Source: DATAEU01 sp046735355
GTDB taxonomy: Bacteria; Actinomycetota; UBA4738; HRBIN12
Direction of reading: 5' to 3'
NCBI GenBank assembly: GCA_046735355.1
Contig: JBKPTC010000031.1
Span: 7,455 to 71,454, forward strand
Length of the DNA: 64,000 bases
Shown here: positions 52,975 to 60,554 of the stretch, in pieces
Layout of the letters: each line of letters starts with the position of its first letter
Position numbering within the stretch: the first letter of the stretch is position 1
Made by a program: the position numbers and the translations under genes
Notes under the pieces: model-generated
Seen by the model: the letters and a program-made list of their open reading frames with translations, nothing else
Told to the model about the DNA's origin: nothing
Databases searched by the model: none

Positions 52975-54360
52975 GTGCTCGATCGAGATCTGGCCTCCGA
53001 AGTCCTCCGCGCCGCGCGCACGCGCGGCGGTTCCTTCGCCGAACTGTTCGTCGAGGAGCGGACCTCGGTCTCGATCCGGCTGGACGACGGCAAGGTCGAG
53101 GAGCTCACGACCGGGCTCGACCGGGGGGCCGGCGTCCGCGTCGCGCGCGGCACCTCGTACGGCTACGCGTTCTCGAACCGCCTCGACCGTGAGGCGCTGC
53201 TCCAGGCCGCCGATGCCGCGGCCGCCGCGCTCCAGGGCGACGCGCCCGGCGACGTCGTCGACCTGCGCGAGCAGACGCCGTCGGTCGTGCATCGGGCCCG
53301 CGAGGCGGCCGACTCCGTGCCGGCCGCCGAGAAGGTCGCCTGGCTGCGGGAGGCGGACGACACCGCGCGCGCGTTCGGCGACGAGGTCCGGCAGGTCACC
53401 GCGAGCTACGGCGACTCCCTGCAGCGCGTCCTGATCGCGACGAGCGACGGACGCTTCGTGCAGGAGGAGCGGCCGAGGATCCGCCTCGTCGTGCAGGTCG
53501 TCGCCGCGCGGGGCGACGTCATCCAGACCGGCTTCCACGGTCCGGCCGCGCTCGCCGGCGTGGAGTTCGTCCGCGCGAACCCGCCGTCCGAGGTCGCCAC
53601 CGTGGCCGCGCGGCGAGCCGTGACGATGCTCGACTCCGGACCGGCGCCCGCCGGCGAGATGCCGGTCGTCCTGGCTCCGGGCATGGGCGGCGTGCTGTTC
53701 CACGAGGCGGTCGGCCATCCGCTCGAGGCCGACATCGTCGACAAGGAGGCGAGCGTGTATCGGGGCAAGATCGGCGAGACGGTCGCCTCGACGCTCGTGA
53801 ACGGGGTCGACGACGCGACGGTGCCGAACGGATGGGGCTCGTTCTCGTTCGACGACGAGGGAGCGCCGGCGCAGCGAACGGTGCTGTTCGAGGACGGCGT
53901 CCTCCGCGGGCTGCTCTACGACCGGCTCCGAGCCGACAAGGACGGCGTTCCGTCGACGGGCAACGGCCGCCGGCAGTCGTACGCGAGCCCGCCGATCGCG
54001 CGCATGACGAACACGTACATCCTGAACGGCGGTGCCAAGCCCGACGACATCCTGTCGTCGACCGAGCGCGGCGTGTTCGTCACGGCCCTCGGCGGCGGGC
54101 AGACTAACCCCGCGAGCGGCGACTTCGTGTTCGGCGTGTCCGAGGGCTATCTGATCGACAACGGGAAGGTCGGCAAGCCGGTCCGCGGCGCGAACCTCAT
54201 CGGCAGGGCGATGGAGGTCATGTCGAGCATCGACGCGGTGGCCGACGACTTCGAGTCGTGGCAGGGGGTCTGCGGCAAGGACGGCCAGAGCGTCCCGGTC
54301 GACAGCGGTTCGCCGACGCTTCGGATCGCGCGGATGACGGTGGGCGGGACCGGTGCCTGA
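52975..54360 (+). CDS. tldD: TldD metalloprotease
   Basis: A 461-residue protein from a GTG. The zinc motif HEAVGHPLEAD (HExxxH, about residue 243) identifies TldD; the TldD/TldE complex degrades unfolded peptides and processes some antibiotic precursors in other bacteria. N-terminal SFAELFVEERTSVSIRLDDGKVEEL and C-terminal GKDGQSVPVDSGSPTLRIARMTVGG are family-typical. It is coupled to tldE by an 8-base overlap. The GTG at 52975 lies 77 bases from the divergent membrane-protein gene. Confidence 0.94.
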   Translation: MLDRDLASEVLRAARTRGGSFAELFVEERTSVSIRLDDGKVEELTTGLDRGAGVRVARGTSYGYAFSNRLDREALLQAADAAAAALQGDAPGDVVDLREQTPSVVHRAREAADSVPAAEKVAWLREADDTARAFGDEVRQVTASYGDSLQRVLIATSDGRFVQEERPRIRLVVQVVAARGDVIQTGFHGPAALAGVEFVRANPPSEVATVAARRAVTMLDSGPAPAGEMPVVLAPGMGGVLFHEAVGHPLEADIVDKEASVYRGKIGETVASTLVNGVDDATVPNGWGSFSFDDEGAPAQRTVLFEDGVLRGLLYDRLRADKDGVPSTGNGRRQSYASPPIARMTNTYILNGGAKPDDILSSTERGVFVTALGGGQTNPASGDFVFGVSEGYLIDNGKVGKPVRGANLIGRAMEVMSSIDAVADDFESWQGVCGKDGQSVPVDSGSPTLRIARMTVGGTGA

Positions 54361-55690
54361 TCTCGGCGAGTTGGTGCGTGCGGCCGTCGAGGGGGCCCAG
54401 GGCGACGAGGCGGTCGAGGCGTACGCCGAGGAATCGCGCCACACCGAGGTGCGTGCGCATCGCGCCGAGGTCGAGGGGCTCGAGTTCTCCGAGGCGCGCG
54501 GGGTCGGCGTCCGGCTGATCGCGGGCGGACGCCTCGGGTATGCGTACGCGGCCGACCCGTCCGTCGACGAGGTCAGGCGAACCGTCGCACGCGCGAGGGA
54601 GAACGCGGGGTTCGCGACCGAGGACGAGCACAACGTCCTCGCGACCGGCGAGCGCGCCGAGCCGTTGCCGTCGCTGTTCCGCGAATCGCTCGCGTCGACG
54701 GCGACCGACCGGAAGGTCGAGATCGCGCTGGAGCTCGAGCGGCTCGCGACCTCGTCAGACGAGCGCGTCCGCAAGGTCGACCACACCGAGGTTGGCGACG
54801 CGGTGTCGCGCGTGGCGATCGCCTCGACGTCGGGCGTCGACGCCGAGTACGCGCGGACCGATTGCTGGGCCGTCGTGGAGGCGCTCGCCGAGGACGGCGA
54901 GGAGACGCAGGCGGGCTGGTCGTTCCGCGTCGGCCGGGACCTCGACGAGCTCGGCTGGCGCGACGTCGCCGCCGAGGCGGTCGAGCGCGCCGCCCGGATG
55001 CTCGGCGCCACGAAGCCGAACTCCGAGAAGGTCCCCGTCGTCCTCGATCCGTTCGCGGCCTCCAGCTTCCTCGGCGTGCTGGCGGGCGCGTTGTCGGCCG
55101 AGGCGGTCCAGAAGGGACGATCGCTGTTCGCGCAGCTCGTCGGCGAGCGCGTCGGGTCCGAGCTTTTCACGCTCGTCGACGACGGCCGCCTGCTCGACGG
55201 TCCCGCGGCGGCACCGTTCGACGACGAGGGCGTGCCGACCGGACGGACGGAGCTGTTCTCGGGGGGAGTCCTGCGAGGGTTCCTGCACAACAGCTACACA
55301 GCGCATCGTGGCGGAACGCGCTCGACCGGCAACGCTCGGCGTGCCGGCTACAAGAGCGCGCCCGGCGTCGGGACGTCGAACTTCTATCTGCAGGCCGGCG
55401 AGACGGCCGTCGAGGAGCTGTTCGAGCGGGCGGACGGCGGCGTCCTCATCCAGGACGTGTCGGGGGTCCACTCGGGCGCGAACCCCATCAGCGGCGAGTT
55501 CAGCGTAGGCGCGACCGGCCTTCGGATCCGCGACGGGTCGCCCGGGGAGCCGCTGCGCGAGATGACGGTCGCGAGCACGCTGCCCGAGATGCTCGCCGGC
55601 ATCGCCGCCGTCGGGAACGACCTTCGCTTCTTCACCTCTGTCGGCGTTCCGACCGTCCTCGTCGCCGAGATGACGGTCGCCGGCGTCTGA
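54353..55690 (+). CDS. pmbA: TldE/PmbA, non-catalytic partner of TldD
   Basis: A 445-residue protein from a GTG overlapping the tldD stop. It shares the TldD/PmbA fold (EVEGLEFSEARGVGVRLIAGGRLGYAYAAD) but lacks the HExxxH motif, as expected for TldE. Conserved C-terminal segments are VPTGRTELFSGGVLRGFLHNSYTA and VLIQDVSGVHSGANPISGEFSVGA. The TldD-TldE heterodimer forms a cytoplasmic peptidase. Confidence 0.93.
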   Translation: MPDLGELVRAAVEGAQGDEAVEAYAEESRHTEVRAHRAEVEGLEFSEARGVGVRLIAGGRLGYAYAADPSVDEVRRTVARARENAGFATEDEHNVLATGERAEPLPSLFRESLASTATDRKVEIALELERLATSSDERVRKVDHTEVGDAVSRVAIASTSGVDAEYARTDCWAVVEALAEDGEETQAGWSFRVGRDLDELGWRDVAAEAVERAARMLGATKPNSEKVPVVLDPFAASSFLGVLAGALSAEAVQKGRSLFAQLVGERVGSELFTLVDDGRLLDGPAAAPFDDEGVPTGRTELFSGGVLRGFLHNSYTAHRGGTRSTGNARRAGYKSAPGVGTSNFYLQAGETAVEELFERADGGVLIQDVSGVHSGANPISGEFSVGATGLRIRDGSPGEPLREMTVASTLPEMLAGIAAVGNDLRFFTSVGVPTVLVAEMTVAGV

Positions 55691-55787
55691 CGCTCTCGCG
55701 TCCCCCGAACGGACCCACCGGTTCGGCCGATTGCCGCGGCCGGTTCGTCGGCGCACCCTTGCCGCACTTCCTCGTCGCGAGGCTTCG

Positions 55788-56411
55788 ATGTCCGTTCACA
55801 GCATGCCCGACACCGTTCGGGAGGCGATCGAGCCCGGCGAGCCGCTGCTCGTATACCGGCCGCGAGCCTCGGTCGTCGTGTCCGCCTCGGCGCTGTCCAT
55901 CCTGCTGGGGATCCTCGCCGGAGCCGGGATCGCGGTCGCCGTCGGTTCGGCCGACGAGACCGTGGTCACCGCCGCGCTCCTGGAGGTGCTCCTCGTCGTT
56001 CCGTTCGCCGTCCTGCTGTGGCGACAGTCGCGCGTGCGGCTGGACGTCGGCGCGTCGTCGATCCGCGCGGTGAACTATTTCTCGTCGTTCGTCCTGGACT
56101 GGCGCGAGATCGCCCGGTTCGAGCCGGGGCGCTCGTCGATCGGCATCGTCGCCGAGCTTCGCGACGGTTCGAGCGTTCGGCTGAGCGCCGTCCAGCGGCC
56201 GAGGTTCGCATCGTGGCTCGGGTCGCCCACCGAGGCGGACGCCGCCGTCCACGAGCTCAACCGGTGGCTGTACCGCCTGCGGTGGGAGACGACGTCCCGT
56301 CGCGCCTCACAGGCCGCCCGCCGGACGGATCCCGAGCGCGATGACCGCGAAGACCAACGCCGCGATCGCGAGCCGGTACCACATGAAGATCGCGAAGTCT
56401 CGCCGTCGTAG
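55788..56411 (+). CDS. Membrane protein with PH-like/YdbT-type domain
   Basis: A 207-residue protein from the ATG at 55788; the longer frame adds an Arg-rich leader. It has two helices (about residues 28-50 and 60-78: ASALSILLGILAGAGIAVAV and VTAALLEVLLVVPFAVLLW), then a beta-rich domain with RLDVGASSIRAVNYF, LDWREIARFE and SVRLSAVQRP. This fits the bacterial PH-domain (YdbT/bPH) type or the related actinobacterial 'PH domain-containing' proteins. The C-terminal 35 residues are highly charged and lie antisense to the uppP 3' end (105-base overlap), so the true stop could be read only in vivo. Confidence 0.6.
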   Translation: MSVHSMPDTVREAIEPGEPLLVYRPRASVVVSASALSILLGILAGAGIAVAVGSADETVVTAALLEVLLVVPFAVLLWRQSRVRLDVGASSIRAVNYFSSFVLDWREIARFEPGRSSIGIVAELRDGSSVRLSAVQRPRFASWLGSPTEADAAVHELNRWLYRLRWETTSRRASQAARRTDPERDDREDQRRDREPVPHEDREVSPS

Positions 56412-57152
56412 GTAGCCGAGCAGGAACCAGATCACCAGGAACCCGCTGACCGCGCTCGCGACCATCCCCCACAGGAACGGCGCCGCCATCCCCGTCGGCA
56501 TCCCGTTCCGCACGAGATCGAGCCCCTTGAACACACCCGCGCCGGCGATGATCGGGATCGAGAGCAGGAACGAGAACCGTGCGGCGCCCGTCCGGTCGAA
56601 CCCCATGCCGCGTGCCGCGGTGATCGTCACGCCCGAGCGCGACACGCCGGGCTGCAGCGCGACCGCCTGGGCGACGCCGAGCACGAGTCCGTCGCGAACG
56701 GTGATGTCGTCGAACGCGCGTCGCTGCGCGGCGACCCGGTCCACGACGTAGAGCACCACGCCGAAGACCGCGAGCATCACCGCGATCAGCCACGGCGCGC
56801 CGAGGCGATCCGTGATGATGCCTTCGAACGCGGCTCCGGCGAGGGCGCCGGGGATGGTTCCGAGCACGAGCGCCCACGCGAGCCGCTCGTCGGTCGTCGA
56901 GATCGACCGGCTGGCGATCGAACGGACCCACGCCACCAGGTACCGGACGAGGTCGTGGCGGAAGTACGCGACCGCGCCGATGAGCGTTCCGATGTGCAGC
57001 GCGACGTCGAAGGTCTTGTTGAGCTCCGGATCCTTGAGGATCGACCATCCGAACAGCCAGGGCACCAGGATGAGATGGCCGGAGCTGGAGACCGGCGCGA
57101 ACTCGGTGATGCCCTGGGTGATGCCGAGCACGATGGCCTGCAGGATGGACAG
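56307..57152 (-). CDS. uppP: Undecaprenyl-diphosphate phosphatase UppP (BacA)
   Basis: An 8-helix membrane enzyme of about 281 residues. Signature motifs are present: GITQGITEFAPVSSSGHLIL (active-site Glu and Ser/His) and ALQPGVSRSGVTITAARGMG. It recycles undecaprenyl diphosphate for cell-wall and surface-glycan synthesis. The family N-terminus (xxxLQAIVLGIxQG) is encoded, but upstream of the GTG at 57131 no ATG, GTG or TTG exists in frame. A CTG at 57152 has AAGGAG six bases before it and gives the standard start, so I use it; the GTG at 57131 would remove part of helix 1. Confidence 0.9.
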   Translation of the reverse strand: MSILQAIVLGITQGITEFAPVSSSGHLILVPWLFGWSILKDPELNKTFDVALHIGTLIGAVAYFRHDLVRYLVAWVRSIASRSISTTDERLAWALVLGTIPGALAGAAFEGIITDRLGAPWLIAVMLAVFGVVLYVVDRVAAQRRAFDDITVRDGLVLGVAQAVALQPGVSRSGVTITAARGMGFDRTGAARFSFLLSIPIIAGAGVFKGLDLVRNGMPTGMAAPFLWGMVASAVSGFLVIWFLLGYLRRRDFAIFMWYRLAIAALVFAVIALGIRPAGGL

Positions 57153-57208
57153 CTCGAACTCCTTCCGCCGCAGGAGGCGGGCCGCATCCTACCCAGCCCT
57201 CGAGCGAT

Positions 57209-57886
57209 TCAGGCGGCCGCGACCGGATCGTCGTATCCGGCGGCCGGACGGACGGCGATGCCGATCGTGGCGAACGCGGACGCGTAGGCGAGCCGCTCCG
57301 CCAGGTCGGGCGTCGCCGCCAGCACGAGCGTCGGCGTGGTCGCCACGCCCAGGCCGGCCGCTCCCGACGGCATCGACGACGCGTCGAGGACGAGCAGCAC
57401 CTCGACCGACTCGGCGACGGTCTCCGTATGCGGCCGGTGGCCGCCGAACGTCGCGAGCACGTCGACGAGGTCGCCCGGTCGAACGGCCCGGGCGGGCACG
57501 TCGACGCGGACCGGAACGCCGACGGTGCCGGGCGGCGCGACGGCCGCGATCGCTCCGCCGATCGGCGCCAGACGGGTCGCGGTCACCGCCTCGCCGGCGC
57601 CGAGCGGTGTCAGCGAGGTCCGTCCCGCCACCCGCTCGACGTCGTCGAACCGCCCGGGGGGCGCGAACGCCGACGGCACGTGCCGCACCTCGAGCTCGCC
57701 TGCGTCGATCGGGGACGCGCGCGGGATGGGTTCGGCCGCGACGACCATGGGCACGGTCCGGCCGACCGCCGGTCGCAGCCGCGCGAGGTCGACCTCGTAG
57801 CTCCGAACCAGCGCGAACACCGCGATCCCGCTCAGCGCCGCGAGGGCGAGCAGCGCCTTGGACGCCGCGGACCACCGTCGTCGCAT
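57209..57886 (-). CDS. CpaB/RcpC-like SAF-domain protein
   Basis: A 225-residue protein with one N-terminal membrane helix (SKALLALAALSGIAVFALV), then a SAF domain (VVAAEPIPRASPIDAGELEVRHVP; GEAVTATRLAPIG) and a beta-rich C-terminal part with VGVPVRVDVPARAVRPGDLVDVLATF. This is the layout of CpaB, which helps assemble Flp/Tad pili in the envelope. No other tad gene lies in the window, so it may serve another envelope complex or a pilus encoded elsewhere. It lies downstream of nothing obvious and is 56 bases before the uppP start on the same strand. Confidence 0.78.
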   Translation of the reverse strand: MRRRWSAASKALLALAALSGIAVFALVRSYEVDLARLRPAVGRTVPMVVAAEPIPRASPIDAGELEVRHVPSAFAPPGRFDDVERVAGRTSLTPLGAGEAVTATRLAPIGGAIAAVAPPGTVGVPVRVDVPARAVRPGDLVDVLATFGGHRPHTETVAESVEVLLVLDASSMPSGAAGLGVATTPTLVLAATPDLAERLAYASAFATIGIAVRPAAGYDDPVAAA

Positions 57887-57980
57887 CGAACCTCCTCGGG
57901 TCGGACGGCCCGGAACGACCGTCGTGGAGGAGGGCGGGGTCGAGGCTAGCGGGCCGGCGCGGCGCGCGGTGTGCGATCCG

Positions 57981-58154
57981 TCACGCCGAGCCGCGCTTCT
58001 TCTCGCTCAACGGAAGCACGCGGACGCGGAACTCCTCGAGCGCATCCCGGCCGACGATCATCGAGGCCGACTCGCGGACGCGCTCGCCGAGCTGCCGCGG
58101 GTCCTCCGACGTGCGGACGCGGATCTCGATCGTGACGAGGGCTTCTTCGCTCAT
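57981..58154 (-). CDS. Small hypothetical protein
   Basis: From the ATG at 58154 the protein has 57 residues (an upstream start at 58172 adds six). It reads SEEALVTIEIRVRTSEDP, LGERVRESASMIVGRD and FRVRVLPLSEKKRG, a compact alternation of strand, helix, strand. No family recognised. It follows the MTA phosphorylase gene by 49 bases on the same strand and is probably cotranscribed. Confidence 0.6.
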   Translation of the reverse strand: MSEEALVTIEIRVRTSEDPRQLGERVRESASMIVGRDALEEFRVRVLPLSEKKRGSA

Positions 58155-58203
58155 CGGACCGATCGTACCCATCGCGACGATCGTCGCGATCGGCCGCCGG
58201 GTG

Positions 58204-59001
58204 CTACCGAACCTCGAACCGCGCGCCCGTCAGCGCCGTCGCACACGCGCAGTCGCGGTCGTCGGGCAGGGCCGGGATGACGCCGAACAGAAGCTCGCGC
58301 AACCGCGCGTTGTTCTGCTCGAACGCGCGCACCACCTCGTCGTTGGTGACGGGTGGGACGTCTTCCACGCCGACGTCGTAGTCGGTGATCAGGGAGATGT
58401 TCGCGTAGCACATCTCCAGTTCGCGGGCGAGGACGGCCTCCGGGTACTGCGTCATGTTGATGACCTCCCATCCGGCGGCCTTGAACCACGCCGACTCGGC
58501 CCGCGTCGAGAAGCGCGGACCCTCGATCACGACCACGGTCCCGCGCTCGTGGAGCGGGATGTCGAGCCGCCGCCCCTGCTCGATCGCGACGGCGCGCATC
58601 GTCGGACAGTACGGATCGGCGAACGAGATATGCGTGGTCTCGGGCCCGTCGTAGAACGTGTTCGGGCGCGTCCTCGTCCGGTCGACGAGCTGATCGCAGA
58701 TCACGAACTCGCCGGGCTTGACGTTCGGCTGCAGCGAGCCGCACGCGTTCGGCCCCACGATCCGTTGCACGCCGAGCTCCTTCATGGCCCACAGGTTCGC
58801 GCGGTACGGGATCCGGTGCGGCGGAAACTCGTGCTGCACGCCGTGTCTCGGAAGGAACGCGACCCGTCGGCCGCCGACGTCTCCGATCACGGGCGGAGTG
58901 GACGGCGGTCCGTACGGCGTATCGACCTCGACCCTCTCCGAGGACTCGAGGAACGAATAGAACCCGGATCCACCGAAGACGCCGATCTCCGCGGAGCTCA
59001 G
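58204..59001 (-). CDS. mtnP: S-methyl-5'-thioadenosine phosphorylase (PNP/MTAP family)
   Basis: About 265 residues. It has the MTAP pattern: EIGVFGGSGFYSF at the very start, PRHGVQHEFPPHRIPYRANL, ACGSLQPNVKPGEFV, DRTRTRPNTFYDG, GPRFSTRAES and NMTQYPEAVLARELEMCY, then DYDVG with the base-binding Asp. It splits methylthioadenosine with phosphate in the methionine salvage route; methylthioinosine or purine specificity cannot be excluded. No ATG, GTG or TTG precedes the first strand. A CTG at 59001 overlaps the stop of the FmdB gene (CTGA) and has GGGGAGAAGG before it, so it is the likely start. Confidence 0.87.
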   Translation of the reverse strand: MSSAEIGVFGGSGFYSFLESSERVEVDTPYGPPSTPPVIGDVGGRRVAFLPRHGVQHEFPPHRIPYRANLWAMKELGVQRIVGPNACGSLQPNVKPGEFVICDQLVDRTRTRPNTFYDGPETTHISFADPYCPTMRAVAIEQGRRLDIPLHERGTVVVIEGPRFSTRAESAWFKAAGWEVINMTQYPEAVLARELEMCYANISLITDYDVGVEDVPPVTNDEVVRAFEQNNARLRELLFGVIPALPDDRDCACATALTGARFEVR

Positions 59002-59372
59002 GAGGCCTTCTCCCCGCCGCTCGATCCGCCGCTCGGTCCGCCAGAGGAGGCACCGGACGAGGCGCCCGTGCCCGACGACGTGGAGGTCGTCGCCGCGGCC
59101 GAGGACGGCTCGGACGACGAGGATTCGCTCTTCTTCTCGCTCTTGGTATCGGCCTTCCCGTCGCCGTTCTTGTCGCTGCCCGACGTGGACGGCTTCGATC
59201 GGCTGTCGGTGGCGTAGAACCCCGAGCCCTTGAAGACGATCCCGACCGGATGGAACACCTTCCGGAGCGGCCCGCCGCACGCGCCGCACGTGGTCAGCGG
59301 CTCCTCGGACAGGCGCTGGAAGACCTCGACGTGTTGCCCGCAACGCGTGCAGGCGTACTCGTACGTCGGCAT
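58998..59372 (-). CDS. FmdB-family zinc ribbon protein
   Basis: A 124-residue protein. The N-terminal zinc ribbon is MPTYEYACTRCGQHVEVFQ and TTCGACGGPLRKVF, two CxxC pairs as in FmdB-type putative regulators. The family linker IVFKGSGFYATD follows. The last 70 residues are Ser/Gly/Thr-rich and probably disordered. It precedes and overlaps the MTA phosphorylase gene, a common actinobacterial neighbour. DNA binding has been proposed for FmdB but is weakly supported. Confidence 0.9.
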   Translation of the reverse strand: MPTYEYACTRCGQHVEVFQRLSEEPLTTCGACGGPLRKVFHPVGIVFKGSGFYATDSRSKPSTSGSDKNGDGKADTKSEKKSESSSSEPSSAAATTSTSSGTGASSGASSGGPSGGSSGGEKAS

Positions 59373-59584
59373 GAGGTTTCTATCGTAACGGGCGCCAGCG
59401 CCGCGTCCGTGCGCGCCCGCGCACGTGCCGTTTCCGGCCGCGCGGCCCGGGGAACCCTTCCGCCGTCACGACGCCGGCGCTGCCGGCGACGCTTCGAGCG
59501 CGAGAGGGGGCGCACCACGTGGAGTCCGCTGGAGCACGCACGCGCCCGCGGGGTATGCTTTCCAGCCCTTCCCCGGGAGCTCGC

Positions 59585-59647
59585 ATGAAGGCCTCCGCCA
59601 CAACGGCCTCCGCCACGAACGCCTCCGCCACCAGGGTCTGCCCATGA
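59585..59647 (+). CDS. Putative leader peptide overlapping the galU start
   Basis: A 20-codon frame with GGGAG six bases before its ATG. It encodes MKASATT-ASATN-ASAT-RVCP; three near-copies of a 15-base unit (GCCTCCGCCAC core) give the ASAT repeats. Its TGA shares bases with the galU ATG (ATGA at 59644-59647). galU itself has only a weak ribosome-binding site, so its translation may depend on ribosomes ending the leader. Confidence 0.5.
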   Translation: MKASATTASATNASATRVCP

Positions 59648-60522
59648 AGGTCCGGAAGGCCGTCATCCCGGCCGCGGGTCTCGGCACCCGGTTCCTGCCG
59701 GCGACCAAGGCGCAGCCCAAGGAGATGCTGCCGGTCGTCGACAAGCCCGCCATCCAGTACGTCGTCGAGGAGGCGGTCCGCGCCGGCGCCGAGGACATCC
59801 TCATCGTCACCGGCCGCGGGAAGCGCTCGATCGAGGATCACTTCGATCGGTCGATCGAGCTCGAGCACTACCTCGAGACCAAGGGGAAGTTCGACGAACT
59901 GAAGGAGGTCCGCGAGATCTCCGACATGGCGCAGATCCACTACATCCGCCAGGGCGATCCCCTCGGTCTCGGGCACGCCGTCGCGATCGCGGAGGGCTTC
60001 GTCGCGCGCGAGCCGTTCGCCGTGCTCCTTGGCGACGACATCATGGCCCCCGGCAGCCCGCTGCTGCACGACATGCTGCGCGTGCACGAGCGCTACGGCC
60101 GGAGCGTCCTGGCCGCGATGGAGGTCAGCCGCGACGACATCAGCCTGTACGGGGCGATCGCGCCCGAGTTCGTCGAGGACCGTCTCGCGCGCGTCACCTC
60201 GGTCGTCGAGAAGCCGTCTCCCGAGGACGCACCCTCGAACCTCGCGGCGATCGGTCGCTACGTCCTCACGCCGGAGATCTTCGACTGCCTCCGCGAGATC
60301 GAGCCCGGCAAGGGCGGCGAGATTCAACTGACGGACGCCATCAACCTCCTCGCGCAGCACCAGGCCGTGTACGCCTGGGCGTTCGACGAGGGCCGCTACG
60401 ACACCGGCAACAAGCTCGACTACCTCAAGGCGACGATCGAGCTCGCGATCGATCGCGACGACCTCGGCGACGACCTGAAGCGGTACCTCGTCGAGCTCGT
60501 CCAGCGCAAGAAGCTGCTCTGA
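59644..60522 (+). CDS. galU: UTP--glucose-1-phosphate uridylyltransferase
   Basis: A 292-residue nucleotidyltransferase. The N-terminal motif AVIPAAGLGTRFLPATKAQPKEMLPVVDKP is standard GalU. Further landmarks are QGDPLGLGHAV, VLLGDDIM (metal Asp pair), SVVEKPSPEDAPSN and FDEGRYDTGNKLDYL. It makes UDP-glucose for cell-wall and storage glycans and for the Leloir pathway. The ATG at 59644 overlaps the stop of a leader frame. moeA follows by 32 bases. Confidence 0.95.
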   Translation: MKVRKAVIPAAGLGTRFLPATKAQPKEMLPVVDKPAIQYVVEEAVRAGAEDILIVTGRGKRSIEDHFDRSIELEHYLETKGKFDELKEVREISDMAQIHYIRQGDPLGLGHAVAIAEGFVAREPFAVLLGDDIMAPGSPLLHDMLRVHERYGRSVLAAMEVSRDDISLYGAIAPEFVEDRLARVTSVVEKPSPEDAPSNLAAIGRYVLTPEIFDCLREIEPGKGGEIQLTDAINLLAQHQAVYAWAFDEGRYDTGNKLDYLKATIELAIDRDDLGDDLKRYLVELVQRKKLL

Positions 60523-60554
60523 GCCCGCGCGGGGGCCGTCGGTAGACTCGGACG

